Assembly: GCA_018676675.1 (NCBI GenBank)
Contig: JABHEG010000199.1
Span: forward strand, 1 to 43,779
DNA: 43,779 nucleotides
Reading direction: 5' to 3'
Source of the DNA: Lentisphaerota bacterium
GTDB taxonomy: Bacteria; Verrucomicrobiota; Lentisphaeria; Oligosphaerales; JABHEG01
Both the position numbers and the translations under genes were made by a program. This document shows positions 30,817-39,607 of this stretch, piece after piece. Numbering within the stretch: the stretch's first letter is position 1; every line of letters begins with the position of its first letter. Below the pieces are notes generated by a model. The model was not told the origin of the DNA. It made no database searches and saw only the letters and a program-made list of their open reading frames with translations.

Positions 30817-33800
30817 TTATTCCCCACCCGCTGCAACGTCCGCATACGCTGCTGCGGCCTCCCTGGCAAAGCCATCGTTCTCGGCGCCCGCCCCCCAGAT
30901 GTATACGCGTTTTTCTGTCCCGTCTCCCGTGTGATTGAGGGAAATCTGCCCCAAGTTCGTTCCACTGTCCCAGTACGTAAAGCCACCGGAACGGGAGAGC
31001 GCAATACATGCGCTGTTCCAGCGGTCCGAATGCAGCGCATACCATTGCGGAGTCCCCTTGAAGCCAAAGTCCTCGCCGTCGCCGGCACCGTCCATAGCGA
31101 CCGTTCTACCAGTCTCGTTCGTTGCTGTCGCGTCCTCAGTATAGAATGCGCGGGTCAGGCAACCGGTGCCGGGGTTGCAGGAAGAAAGGACCTCAAACCG
31201 GTCCCCGTAGAACCGCCACTCCCGCGTCAGATGGAAACGCTCACTGACCAGCTTCGTGCAGGAAAATACCGCCCGGACAGGACCGCTGTGAAGTCGCTTC
31301 ACCCCCTCCGTCTCTCCCTCCTCACGGGACCATCCGGTCTCCTTGGAAGACACGATAATCTGGGAAGCAACCCGCATCTCGTCGCCATTGGCCGATCGTA
31401 CTGAGACGTCCCCCAGCACGCCGTTCGTGAGACGGGCTGAATACGTGTCGAACACAAGGCGCTCACCGTTCTCGGCCACCTCAAAACGCGCTGTGTGCGG
31501 ACGCACCGCGTCACTGCCCCGCGGGGGAGCGAGAACGGTTGCCTCCTGAGGACCGACGGGCAGTCCGGCGGGCAGGACAAAGACAAGCGTCCCGTGCCCC
31601 TCCTCTGCTCCGGCTGGCTCAAACTGACCAGGGACAGCCACGCCGTTCGCGAACTTCACCCGGAGATTCTCGGCGTCTGCTACGTCATCCAGTTTGAACG
31701 GGCGCTCGAACGGCAGCCCCTCCGCTGCTCCGCCAGGTACACTCACCTCAATCGGCCACCGGTGCGGGAACGCAGCTTCGCGGAACGGACCGACGAATGC
31801 CGTTTCCAGGCGCAGCCTTCCGCACTGACTCACTGGCTTCTCAGCCTGGATTACAGCCACGATGCGGCGAGCCCCATCTGCACTGGCGGCCGCCAGTGCA
31901 GCGTGGACCTCAGCAGTTGCCCCCGGTGCGAGCCTCTCGATCATCCGCCGAAGAAGCACCGGCCCAGCTACGCTGTCCAAATGCAGAACCACGGCGAGTG
32001 CATCTGCTGGGGACAGACCACCATTGGAGACGGTTACGGACACGTCAAGAGTAGCATCCACCGGCGGAGCAACGTTCGGATCAACCGACACTCCCCCAAC
32101 AGCAATTCGCAGATCGGACAGAGAGATGTCCGGTTTCCGGGCTTCATTTCCCAGCAGAATCACGTAGTTTCCCGGTCCGTCATCCGCAGCAGCAAGCGTG
32201 AGTGTGTCCCTGGTGCTCTTCGGCAGGCGGCGCACAAGCTGTCCCGTCTCATCAGCCTCAAAAAGCGCCACCGCCTCTCCACTCCACTTCGCGTTCCAGG
32301 CCCCGAGGTCGAGGTCAGCATGGCTCCCGGCCGCAAGGCTGACCTGCAACCGACCCGTCCGCAGCTGAGTTGCCCACACGCGTCCTTTGCCACTGACAGC
32401 AGCGGTCGTGAACAGGCCTCCGGCGAAGTCCGCAAAGAGACAACTGCCGCTGCGGATGAACGTCTCTGTGGCGGAGGCATCCTCAGGTGACGTCACCCGC
32501 CACTGCTCGATGCTCGGGCCTTTGACCGCGAAGTCGTTGGTCCGCAGGATGCGTGCCTGGGACGTACCCTTCCCCTGCGGAAGTGAGTAGGGTTCGCTGC
32601 CGAAGTTGGCGGTGCAGGTCGTTCCGTCCGCAAACGTCGTCTGCTGAACCTGTCGGTTCGGGGTGAGGAACGCATGTGACAGCATCTCTTGATCCCCCAA
32701 CACCTCGTGCAGTTTGCAGACATTACGGTAGATCTCAAGCATCTTCTCACGTTCCTCGGGGACCTGCCAGCGCAGTCCGTGGCCACGGGCCCACATCATG
32801 GGGGGCGTCCCGTAGAGCACGTTCATGGCAGTCTTGCGATCGGTGATCTCGGGAGCCACCTGATGCAGGTAGTCGCTGCATGCTCCCCAATACCAGTAGT
32901 TGACCACGCAATCGTGGAAAACAAGCTCGAACATGGGGACGCGGTTGGCCGGATCAATCCCGTATTTCAGGTATCGTTCTGAGAGCGCCTCCCGGTCCTC
33001 AACGTCCCGGAGATATCCTGCGGGCCACGAGTACATCCCTCCCCCCATCATCCCTTCGTGGTAGTCCAGGTACGGCACATCCCAATACCGTCCGTGTTCG
33101 CCTCCGGCCACAAGGCCCAGTTCCTCCCCAACGTAAGCACACAGTTGTTCGCGGAAGCGCTGGTCCTCGGCTCGAGTGGCGGGGTGAAGTGGGGAATAGC
33201 ACTCCTTCAGGCCGCAGGCGGTGGTGACATCCAGGAAGCGCGTGTTGTAGGGATACGTCTCCAGGAGTTTGGGAATGACGATCCGCGCGCACGTCGTCAT
33301 CACTCCGGTGCACTGCTTCATATACGTGTGGATCGGGTTCATTTCTTTGTCACGCGTAATCCACGCTGTCATGAGCTCGCCGTCAGCCTTCACAACGGCG
33401 TGCTCCTTGACCGGTGCTTTGGCCCTGGCGATTGTCTCGGAATCGTTGATGTCTTCGTAGTTGTCATACTCACCAACCAGCCAACCAAGCTTGATGATCT
33501 CCGCCATGTCTTCCGGACTGGGGCGTCCGTTCAGCAGTCCCCGCGTCATTCCGGCAGCCACGGCCTCGCGGACGAACGATAGCCCTCCAGCTCCCCACCA
33601 GTTCACAGCGCCAAACAACTTGCGGACGTCTGGCTTCTTCGCTTCCTTCTCTGTGAACGTCCGAATTAGGCCCTGCTTGGAAGCCAGTTTGCGGTAGATT
33701 TTGCAGGCCGCGACGTGCCCACCACGTGGAAAAAACGCCAACCGTCCCTTGCGCGTGCCGCCCCAAAGCCCTTTCTGTTCCATCCACCGAAAAGCGGGAA

Positions 33801-35085
33801 AACCCAGTTTCTCAGGGTCCCCATTCCGGGGCTGCATCTGGATCGAACCATCATGCGGAGTCAGCAAAATCGTGCTCAGCCCCTGAGTTCCGTTGGTGAC
33901 GAGGACGAACGGCAGATCCCCGCCGCCACGCGAATAGGAGCGGTTACGGCAGAGGCCATCGCTCACCGGCAGATACCGCCCGTCTGTGTAGTTCGCAACG
34001 CCCATGAAATAGGTCTCGGGTGCCTCCGGGTAAAGGGCACCGGGGTAACTGAAGGTCTTCATCGGCAAATCGTTGCCAGCGAGGCACTCGAGTGTGACAT
34101 CCACAAACGGCTGCTCCCCAAGCAGCTGCAAACTGACCTGCAACGGCAGTTCCCGTGTCTGACCACGCCGTACGAGATACTGAAACACCAGGCTCCCTTC
34201 TTCCGTCCCCGGGCGCATCTGGGAAACGCGCCCGCCGCCGGCGTTAGCTGTGCGGTCGTTCTCACGATCGACGTCCGGAAGCGTGCCATCCACATCAGTC
34301 AGTCCGGCTACCGAAAACGTCGCCGGGGCCGAGTGCGTCCAGGACCTGGGGTAGTAGCTTTGGCGGTCCCGCTTGACCGGATCACCGGGAGCTGGGTCCG
34401 CGTCGTTCAAGCCGATGGCAAAGCTGAACCGGATGCCAGCTGCAGCATCCCTCAGAACCGGAAAGTGGCTGATCGGCATTGCGATCTCGAGTTCGTAGCC
34501 GGGAAGCGTCCCTTCATCGATCATGCGCAAGCCAACACGACTCCCCGGGAACACCTCGCCTCTTGCGTTCACCGCCACTTCCTGCCCTCCGGGGGCCAAA
34601 TGCAGCCCAACTTGGACGGAATCCACCCAGAACTCCACGGAGTCGGATTCCCACCACTGAGTGGTTTCCTCACCCCCGAAAGACACGTTATCGTCCCGGA
34701 TGCGGACGTACATGTAGAACATCTCGTCATCCCACATCAGCTTCGCCCCCCCCGAGCAGTTGGCCTCGCCGTTGTCTCCCATCCAGGGCAACCAGACATA
34801 GTCGGTGTGCGGCAGGTGCTTCCATTCCTCCGGATTGCCGTCAACGGCGATGGGGGCGGTCGTACGACGTGCGCGCACCTGATCCTGGCTCCTCCCCCTC
34901 ACCGCCGGATCCTCCTGTTGCCAGAGAAGCCCTGATTCCTTCTCCAGAACACTCATCCAGGCGTCCTCGGCCCTCACACTCAACGTGAGAGAGCGATTCT
35001 CCAGCTCCCAGCCATTACCCGTTTGGCGAAGCTCGGCCCGAGCCATTCCCCCGAGGACACAGACGCAGACCAGAAGACGTTTCAT
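30817..35085 (-). CDS. Very large secreted glycosidase-like protein
   Basis: A 1422-residue protein with signal peptide MKRLLVCVCVLGGMARA. In order I see: a short beta region split by a CBM9-like domain (about 73-255: PIAVDGNPEEWKHL, MFYMYVRIRDDN, DSVEFWVDS); a supersandwich to about 480; a probable catalytic TIM barrel (about 490-840) with WLVGEYDNYEDIND and GEHGRYWDVPYLDYHEG; a beta domain; a CARDB-like Ig domain near 1050-1130; and a long C-terminal beta region. The overall plan resembles large GH101-like or DUF5696-type glycoside hydrolases of Lentisphaerota, but I cannot name a family or catalytic residues with confidence. GGGAG is 9 bases before ATG 35085. It converges on the HD-GYP gene with 63 bases between stops. 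Confidence 0.75.
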   Translation of the reverse strand: MKRLLVCVCVLGGMARAELRQTGNGWELENRSLTLSVRAEDAWMSVLEKESGLLWQQEDPAVRGRSQDQVRARRTTAPIAVDGNPEEWKHLPHTDYVWLPWMGDNGEANCSGGAKLMWDDEMFYMYVRIRDDNVSFGGEETTQWWESDSVEFWVDSVQVGLHLAPGGQEVAVNARGEVFPGSRVGLRMIDEGTLPGYELEIAMPISHFPVLRDAAAGIRFSFAIGLNDADPAPGDPVKRDRQSYYPRSWTHSAPATFSVAGLTDVDGTLPDVDRENDRTANAGGGRVSQMRPGTEEGSLVFQYLVRRGQTRELPLQVSLQLLGEQPFVDVTLECLAGNDLPMKTFSYPGALYPEAPETYFMGVANYTDGRYLPVSDGLCRNRSYSRGGGDLPFVLVTNGTQGLSTILLTPHDGSIQMQPRNGDPEKLGFPAFRWMEQKGLWGGTRKGRLAFFPRGGHVAACKIYRKLASKQGLIRTFTEKEAKKPDVRKLFGAVNWWGAGGLSFVREAVAAGMTRGLLNGRPSPEDMAEIIKLGWLVGEYDNYEDINDSETIARAKAPVKEHAVVKADGELMTAWITRDKEMNPIHTYMKQCTGVMTTCARIVIPKLLETYPYNTRFLDVTTACGLKECYSPLHPATRAEDQRFREQLCAYVGEELGLVAGGEHGRYWDVPYLDYHEGMMGGGMYSWPAGYLRDVEDREALSERYLKYGIDPANRVPMFELVFHDCVVNYWYWGACSDYLHQVAPEITDRKTAMNVLYGTPPMMWARGHGLRWQVPEEREKMLEIYRNVCKLHEVLGDQEMLSHAFLTPNRQVQQTTFADGTTCTANFGSEPYSLPQGKGTSQARILRTNDFAVKGPSIEQWRVTSPEDASATETFIRSGSCLFADFAGGLFTTAAVSGKGRVWATQLRTGRLQVSLAAGSHADLDLGAWNAKWSGEAVALFEADETGQLVRRLPKSTRDTLTLAAADDGPGNYVILLGNEARKPDISLSDLRIAVGGVSVDPNVAPPVDATLDVSVTVSNGGLSPADALAVVLHLDSVAGPVLLRRMIERLAPGATAEVHAALAAASADGARRIVAVIQAEKPVSQCGRLRLETAFVGPFREAAFPHRWPIEVSVPGGAAEGLPFERPFKLDDVADAENLRVKFANGVAVPGQFEPAGAEEGHGTLVFVLPAGLPVGPQEATVLAPPRGSDAVRPHTARFEVAENGERLVFDTYSARLTNGVLGDVSVRSANGDEMRVASQIIVSSKETGWSREEGETEGVKRLHSGPVRAVFSCTKLVSERFHLTREWRFYGDRFEVLSSCNPGTGCLTRAFYTEDATATNETGRTVAMDGAGDGEDFGFKGTPQWYALHSDRWNSACIALSRSGGFTYWDSGTNLGQISLNHTGDGTEKRVYIWGAGAENDGFAREAAAAYADVAAGGE

Positions 35086-35120
35086 CGATAATCACTCCCT
35101 GCCTTTTGGTGGCCGACACA

Positions 35121-35132
35121 CACGATATCGTG
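35121..35132. promoter_or_regulatory. 12-bp perfect palindrome CACGATATCGTG
   Basis: Exactly self-complementary and 35 bases upstream of the start of the 1422-residue protein gene. The position suits an operator near the promoter. No second copy was noticed elsewhere in the window. Confidence 0.4.
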
Positions 35133-35217
35133 GACGTTCACCGGTACTGCCGCAAACGCCCACGTCAAGCTCTCAACGGTCCAGGCGAACCACACCATCG
35201 ACGCCCGGGGCCGGACG

Positions 35218-35253
35218 AGAAAAGCCCAGGGCTCGGTTTCCCAAGCCCTGGGC
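35218..35253 (-). terminator. Rho-independent terminator after the MscS gene
   Basis: A perfect 10-bp stem, GCCCAGGGCT (35224-35233) with AGCCCTGGGC (35244-35253) and a 10-base loop, is followed on the minus strand by TTTTCTC. It lies 45 bases past the MscS stop codon and insulates it from the large secreted protein gene. Confidence 0.85.
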
Positions 35254-35298
35254 CGTCGTGAAAAAATCACGTATGAACCAACTGTTTCCCGAAGAAGC

Positions 35299-36114
35299 CT
35301 AGCCGGCGTTTTCCTGGAAGAGATGCACATCGCGCTGCGGGAACGGAATGCTGATGCCCTCCTCGTCGAAGCGCAGCTTAGCCGCCTCGGTGATGCCAAA
35401 GTAGACGGCCCAGTAGTCCTCAACCTTCACCCACGGGCGAACGGCAAAGTTCACACTGCTGTCGCCGAGTTCACAGACGGCAACGCTGGGCTCGGGCTCC
35501 GCAAGAACGCGTTCGTCCTTCGCCATGATGTCGGCGAGGACCTCTTTGACCTTCTTGATATCGTCGCCATAGCCGACCCCAATGGTCAAATCCACACGAC
35601 GTGTTCCCTTGACGGAGTAATTCGTGATGTTCCCACCCGTCATAAGAGAGTTTGGCACGATGACCGTCTTGTTGTCAGGGGTCACCAACTGAGTCGTGAA
35701 GATCTGAATCTCCTCGATCGTGCCGATGACACCGGAAGCCTCGACGAAATCTCCAACCCGGAAGGGCTTGAAGATGATAATCAGGACGCCGGCCGCGAAG
35801 TTCGAGAGCGAGCCCTGGAGAGCCAAGCCGACCGCCAGACCGGCTGCACCGATGACGGCTACCATCGAGGTCGTCCTGAAGCCAATCTGGCTCAAGGCCG
35901 CAAGGATGACAAAGACCATCATCGCCGTGTAACACAGGTGTCCGGCGAACGAAACAAGAGATTCTTCCGTCTTCGCCTTACGCAAGGCGGTCAGCAGGAT
36001 ATGGCGAAGAACCTTCGCTACAATCCGGCCGATGATGAAAATCAGAATTCCGCCGATGACCTTGAGACCGTACATGCTCAGCCATGCCTGTATTGAAGCT
36101 GCTGCGTTTTCCAT
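35299..36114 (-). CDS. mscS: Small-conductance mechanosensitive channel, MscS family
   Basis: A 271-residue channel close in length to E. coli MscS (286). It has three N-terminal membrane segments (about 15-38, 58-78, 84-115). The pore helix TM3 carries the family glycine/alanine pattern VAVIGAAGLAVGLALQGSLSNFAAGVLI, followed by the beta domain (FKPFRVGDFVEASGVIGTIEEI, VPNSLMTGGNITNYS) and the alpha-beta C-terminal vestibule. It opens under membrane tension to release solutes on hypo-osmotic shock. GGAGG is 8 bases before the ATG. The DUF481 gene lies 47 bases upstream on the same strand, so the two may be co-transcribed. Confidence 0.94.
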   Translation of the reverse strand: MENAAASIQAWLSMYGLKVIGGILIFIIGRIVAKVLRHILLTALRKAKTEESLVSFAGHLCYTAMMVFVILAALSQIGFRTTSMVAVIGAAGLAVGLALQGSLSNFAAGVLIIIFKPFRVGDFVEASGVIGTIEEIQIFTTQLVTPDNKTVIVPNSLMTGGNITNYSVKGTRRVDLTIGVGYGDDIKKVKEVLADIMAKDERVLAEPEPSVAVCELGDSSVNFAVRPWVKVEDYWAVYFGITEAAKLRFDEEGISIPFPQRDVHLFQENAG

Positions 36115-36161
36115 GGTGCTTTCCTCCGTTCTTCCTTACTTAGAGCTGGGGACTGACAGAT

Positions 36162-37184
36162 CTAGAAACCAAAAACGATCCGAGCGAAGTAACCTGTATC
36201 CAACCTTTCCGTACCTGCGGGGGGTAGACTCGTGTACTCCTGCGAAACAGCAAGCCGCAGTTTCCAGTTTTCGTTAGCCAGGGGGAAATCGATGCCGCTC
36301 TCATGGTTCAAGCGGTAATCGCTGAAATCCTCCAGGCTGGGAGTATACGTGATATCGGTGACCAGCGTCGCCCAGGGGGCCAAGGTCAACCTGTTGTTGA
36401 TGCCGAAATCGATGCCGGCCGTGGAGTTGTTCACCGCATTCTCCCAGGCCTCGTGCAGATAAAGGGCACCGATGCGGGCTCTGAACGTGTGCTTCTCATT
36501 GTCAACCAAGTAAAGACCGTAGCCGACCGCCGTGGTGCTCCGCAGGTCGAGCCCCTGAATGTCGTCGGTTGCCAGCTCAGTCCGGGCGTACCAGCTGTTG
36601 TGTTTCGACAGACGATACTCGTAGTCAAGTCCGCCGAGCAGTTCATCGACCGTCTTCACACCGTTGTCCTGAGACGTGCGCCCCCTGACGTAGAAGGCCA
36701 GCTGGTCGACGTCAGACGCCAACACTGACTTGAACGCACCACCGATACTCGTCTGCTCGCTGTTCCCGCTCTTACCGACCAAATCCACACTCAGCTCATG
36801 CTTCCACTCGCGCGGAGCCGGCGCCTGCACCAACGGATTCGCAGCGCCTTCCGGCCACGACGCTTTGAGCGAACTCAGCGCACTGCTCATCGTCCCGTCA
36901 ACCGTGGTCACGGACAACTTCCCGTCCTGCAGATTGACCTTCCCAACCAGTTGATTGCCGCTGGCAAAAGCGACGTTCAGATTTCCGTCCGTCTGCAGGG
37001 ACGAGATCTGCTCGACCGGTATCGTCAGCGAATCAGCGAAAGCCGTCTTGATGCTCACGCTGGAGTCAGTCGCACCGGTTACCGTGCCCACCAACCGAGA
37101 CCCGTCTTTCAGTTCCATCGTGTCGGCCAACAAGGGACCGCACACCACCAGCATTGCCACCAAACTCGCCGTCAGTTTCGCCAT
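36162..37184 (-). CDS. DUF481-family outer-membrane beta-barrel protein
   Basis: A 340-residue protein with a signal peptide (MAKLTASLVAMLVVCGPLLA). The first 100 residues repeat a short beta motif of the form DGSRLVGTVTG / GNQLVGKVNLQDGKL that resembles Sm-like surface strands. From about 125 to the end it is a DUF481 (YdiY-like) barrel with alternating aromatic strands. It ends in Phe (ARIVFGF), the outer-membrane insertion signal recognised by BamA. Its function is unknown; homologs are often tied to osmotic or acid stress. ATG 37184 is preferred because AAAGGA is 7 bases upstream; ATG 37190 would be too close. It precedes the MscS gene, and both may serve the envelope under osmotic change (inference). 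Confidence 0.88.
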   Translation of the reverse strand: MAKLTASLVAMLVVCGPLLADTMELKDGSRLVGTVTGATDSSVSIKTAFADSLTIPVEQISSLQTDGNLNVAFASGNQLVGKVNLQDGKLSVTTVDGTMSSALSSLKASWPEGAANPLVQAPAPREWKHELSVDLVGKSGNSEQTSIGGAFKSVLASDVDQLAFYVRGRTSQDNGVKTVDELLGGLDYEYRLSKHNSWYARTELATDDIQGLDLRSTTAVGYGLYLVDNEKHTFRARIGALYLHEAWENAVNNSTAGIDFGINNRLTLAPWATLVTDITYTPSLEDFSDYRLNHESGIDFPLANENWKLRLAVSQEYTSLPPAGTERLDTGYFARIVFGF

Positions 37185-37559
37185 CGTCATTTCCTTTGGT
37201 CATTCCTGATTCGCGAAGTAGGTACTATAGTCCCGACAGGTTCACCCCATCCTCGGATGGGCCTTCCGGATTGCCTCCCTGGCTGCCCTCTCTCCGCCCT
37301 TGACATGCCCGGGCAGACAACGCCGAGCGCAGGCATCAATGTAGACAGCCAATTCGTGCAGGATTGTAACCTTACTTCAGCCTGACGTCAAGCACCTCAG
37401 GGCAAACGCATACCTCGTCTCCCTCCCACCGGGAGGGACGGTGCCGTCTCAGCGATGGAGAAGACGCTCGGGACACCACCATGGGGACTTCAATAGCGGG
37501 GCCGCTCGGGTATACTTGCATCTATCGGACAACGCTCAAGGAAACCGGGAGCACGAATA
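37185..37559. other. 375-base divergent intergenic region
   Basis: It separates the DUF481 gene (minus) from the isomerase operon (plus). It holds an 8-bp hairpin, TCCCTCCC/GGGAGGGA with a 3-base loop, at 37420-37438. There is also a possible promoter: TATACT at 37511-37516, with a weak -35 (TTCAAT, 37489-37494) 16 bases away. No gene or known RNA family is recognisable. Confidence 0.5.
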
Positions 37560-38351
37560 ATGGTGAAGATGCGACTTGCGTGCCAGACCATCACCTGGGA
37601 CAACCAACGGACAGAGAAACGCGATTACACGGTCGAGGCGGTGGCCAGAGCAGGCTACGAGGGCATGGAGATCGGCGCACGCTTCCTGGACCTGAATGGG
37701 GCAAACCGGTTCAGAGATACGCTGGACCGAAATGGCGTCCAACTGGTGGCCCTGCACACAGGCTGGAATCCCTTCCTGGATCCTGCACGCACGACCGGTG
37801 GGTCTGAACTAGATCAGGCAATCACATTCGCCCGGAAAGCAAAAGTCCCTTTCCTGATCATGAGCGGAAATGAGAGCCGGCAGACAAGCAACATCGACAC
37901 CGTTTCCGGCTTGAATGCCGTCGGCAGACAATGCGCAGAGAACGGTGTCGTGTTCTGCTACCATAACCACTGGTGGGAGGTCCGAGATCAGGCTGCCCTC
38001 CTGAAGGAAATTGCCAGTCGCACAGACCCGGCACTCGTCTCCTTCTGTCCCGACATCGGCTGGATTCGGAAGACGACGCCCAACGTCGTCGACACGCTCC
38101 GTATCATCGAAGCCCGAATCCGCATCGTCCATTTCAAAGACTATGTGGCCGATGGCCTGGAGGTGAAGGACGATGAGACCGAGTTTGGGCGGGGAATCCT
38201 GGACTTCGATGAGGCGTTCGCACTCCTGGCTCAGTTGCCGCTGGATCAGCTGTGGATTGTGGCCGAACAATGGAAATCGTCAGTGAACCATCTCCCCCCT
38301 GAGGCGTCCATTCAGGCCAACCGGGAGTTTCTGAGTGCTTTTTGCCAGTGA
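37560..38351 (+). CDS. Sugar phosphate isomerase/epimerase (inosose-dehydratase-like)
   Basis: A 263-residue TIM-barrel protein of the AP_endonuc_2 superfamily. FCYHNHWWEV (132-141) is typical of inosose dehydratase and xylose-isomerase-like members. Metal ligands are likely Glu140, Asp165 (FCPDIGW), His191 (IVHFKDY) and Glu236 (IVAEQW). It is a cytoplasmic enzyme acting on a keto-sugar or inosose; the substrate is unknown. GGGAG is 8 bases before ATG 37560. A Gfo/Idh/MocA gene follows after 27 bases. The pairing of a dehydrogenase with this barrel is the arrangement of inositol and 3-keto-sugar pathways. Confidence 0.88.
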   Translation: MVKMRLACQTITWDNQRTEKRDYTVEAVARAGYEGMEIGARFLDLNGANRFRDTLDRNGVQLVALHTGWNPFLDPARTTGGSELDQAITFARKAKVPFLIMSGNESRQTSNIDTVSGLNAVGRQCAENGVVFCYHNHWWEVRDQAALLKEIASRTDPALVSFCPDIGWIRKTTPNVVDTLRIIEARIRIVHFKDYVADGLEVKDDETEFGRGILDFDEAFALLAQLPLDQLWIVAEQWKSSVNHLPPEASIQANREFLSAFCQ

Positions 38352-38378
38352 CCAGTCCTGAGCCGGGAGAGGTAGAAC

Positions 38379-39491
38379 ATGAGCATGCCGAAGCAGAACG
38401 CTATGGGGATCGCCGTGGTAGGGTGTGGCCGCATTGCCCAATCCTATGCAAGGAGTCTCCTTACTGACCCTGAGAGGGTCCGCCTTGTGGGCGGATATGA
38501 CATCATCGCGGAACGAACTGACCAGTTCGCCGAAACGTTTGGGGGGAAGGCTTATCCCGACTACGATGCCGTCCTCAGCGACAGCGATGTAGACATCATT
38601 GCCAACCTTACCACACAGCAGGCGCACGCAGCCGTTACCGGCCCCGCCTTGCACGCAGGCAAGCATGTCCACAGTGAGAAGCCTCTGGCCTGCGACCGTC
38701 AGGAGGGCCTGGAACTCCTGGAACTGGCTGCCGCTACCGGAATGCGCCTGAGTTGCTCCCCCTTTACGTTCCTGGGAGAAGCCCAGCAGACGTTTATCCG
38801 AGCAGCACGCGAAGGTGGTCCGGAGAGCGTCCGTGTGGCCTATTCCGAAATGAACTGGGGAGCTATCGAGCGTCGGAACCCTCGGCCCATCCCTTTCCTG
38901 CAGCACGGAGCCGGCCCGCTCCTGGATGTGGGTGTCTACGCCCTCACACTCCTGACAGCTGCTCTCGGACCTGTAGGACGAGTAACCGGTTTCGCGCAAA
39001 TCGTGCAGCCTGAAAGAGTGATCCGGACCGGCCCCGACGCCGGCGTGCACTTCCAAGTTGAGACGCCTGACCAGGTACTCGGCGGCCTCGAGTTCGAATG
39101 CGGCACCGTGGGGAGAATTACGGCAAGCTTCCGAGACGGCAAGTCCAAACAAGCCAATGGCACAGAATTCCACGCACACGACCGCTCCCTGTTCCTGGAA
39201 TCCAACGTCTCCTTCGATACTAATGTGGAGTCCTGCAACCTGGATACTGACGAGTGGACCCCGGTGCCGTGCGTGGCCCCACCGTTCAAAGGGGTGGAGT
39301 GGGGACGGGCCGTCTTTGATCTGGTGGACTCACTTCGTACCGGGACGCCGCAGCACTGTACGGGTGAACAGGCTTACCACGTCCTCGACATCTGCCTGAG
39401 CATCCTCGAAGCAGCGGGCAAGGAGTGCCCGGTTGATGTCGTCAGCCGTTTCGAGATCCCTCCGCTGATGTCCTGGGCGTCCGGGGAGTAA
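38379..39491 (+). CDS. Cytoplasmic Gfo/Idh/MocA-family oxidoreductase
   Basis: A 370-residue NAD(P)-dependent sugar oxidoreductase. The Rossmann fold starts GIAVVGCGRIAQSYA (10-24). The canonical EKP box is present (HSEKPLACD, Glu100-Lys101-Pro102), with the catalytic Lys. The substrate domain has GPLLDVGVYAL, where the conserved Asp is present and Tyr takes the place often held by His. There is no signal peptide. In contrast to the Tat-exported paralog at 23022, it should be a normal dehydrogenase. It is probably co-transcribed with the isomerase upstream, so it may oxidise the sugar that the isomerase then handles. The substrate is unknown. Confidence 0.9.
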   Translation: MSMPKQNAMGIAVVGCGRIAQSYARSLLTDPERVRLVGGYDIIAERTDQFAETFGGKAYPDYDAVLSDSDVDIIANLTTQQAHAAVTGPALHAGKHVHSEKPLACDRQEGLELLELAAATGMRLSCSPFTFLGEAQQTFIRAAREGGPESVRVAYSEMNWGAIERRNPRPIPFLQHGAGPLLDVGVYALTLLTAALGPVGRVTGFAQIVQPERVIRTGPDAGVHFQVETPDQVLGGLEFECGTVGRITASFRDGKSKQANGTEFHAHDRSLFLESNVSFDTNVESCNLDTDEWTPVPCVAPPFKGVEWGRAVFDLVDSLRTGTPQHCTGEQAYHVLDICLSILEAAGKECPVDVVSRFEIPPLMSWASGE

Positions 39492-39607
39492 GGAACACAC
39501 TAGGCAACGGCAGTTCGACGGCGCCTCTTGCATCGGCTGGCCCGTTCCCATACGTTGCCCTCAACGATTGTTCGAACTCAGTGGAAGCATGAAGACCGGA
39601 GGATGCG

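Noticed and set aside
33715..34935. 406-codon plus-strand open frame within the 1422-residue gene
   Set aside because: Antisense shadow with a low-complexity composition rich in Arg, Pro and His and no domain.
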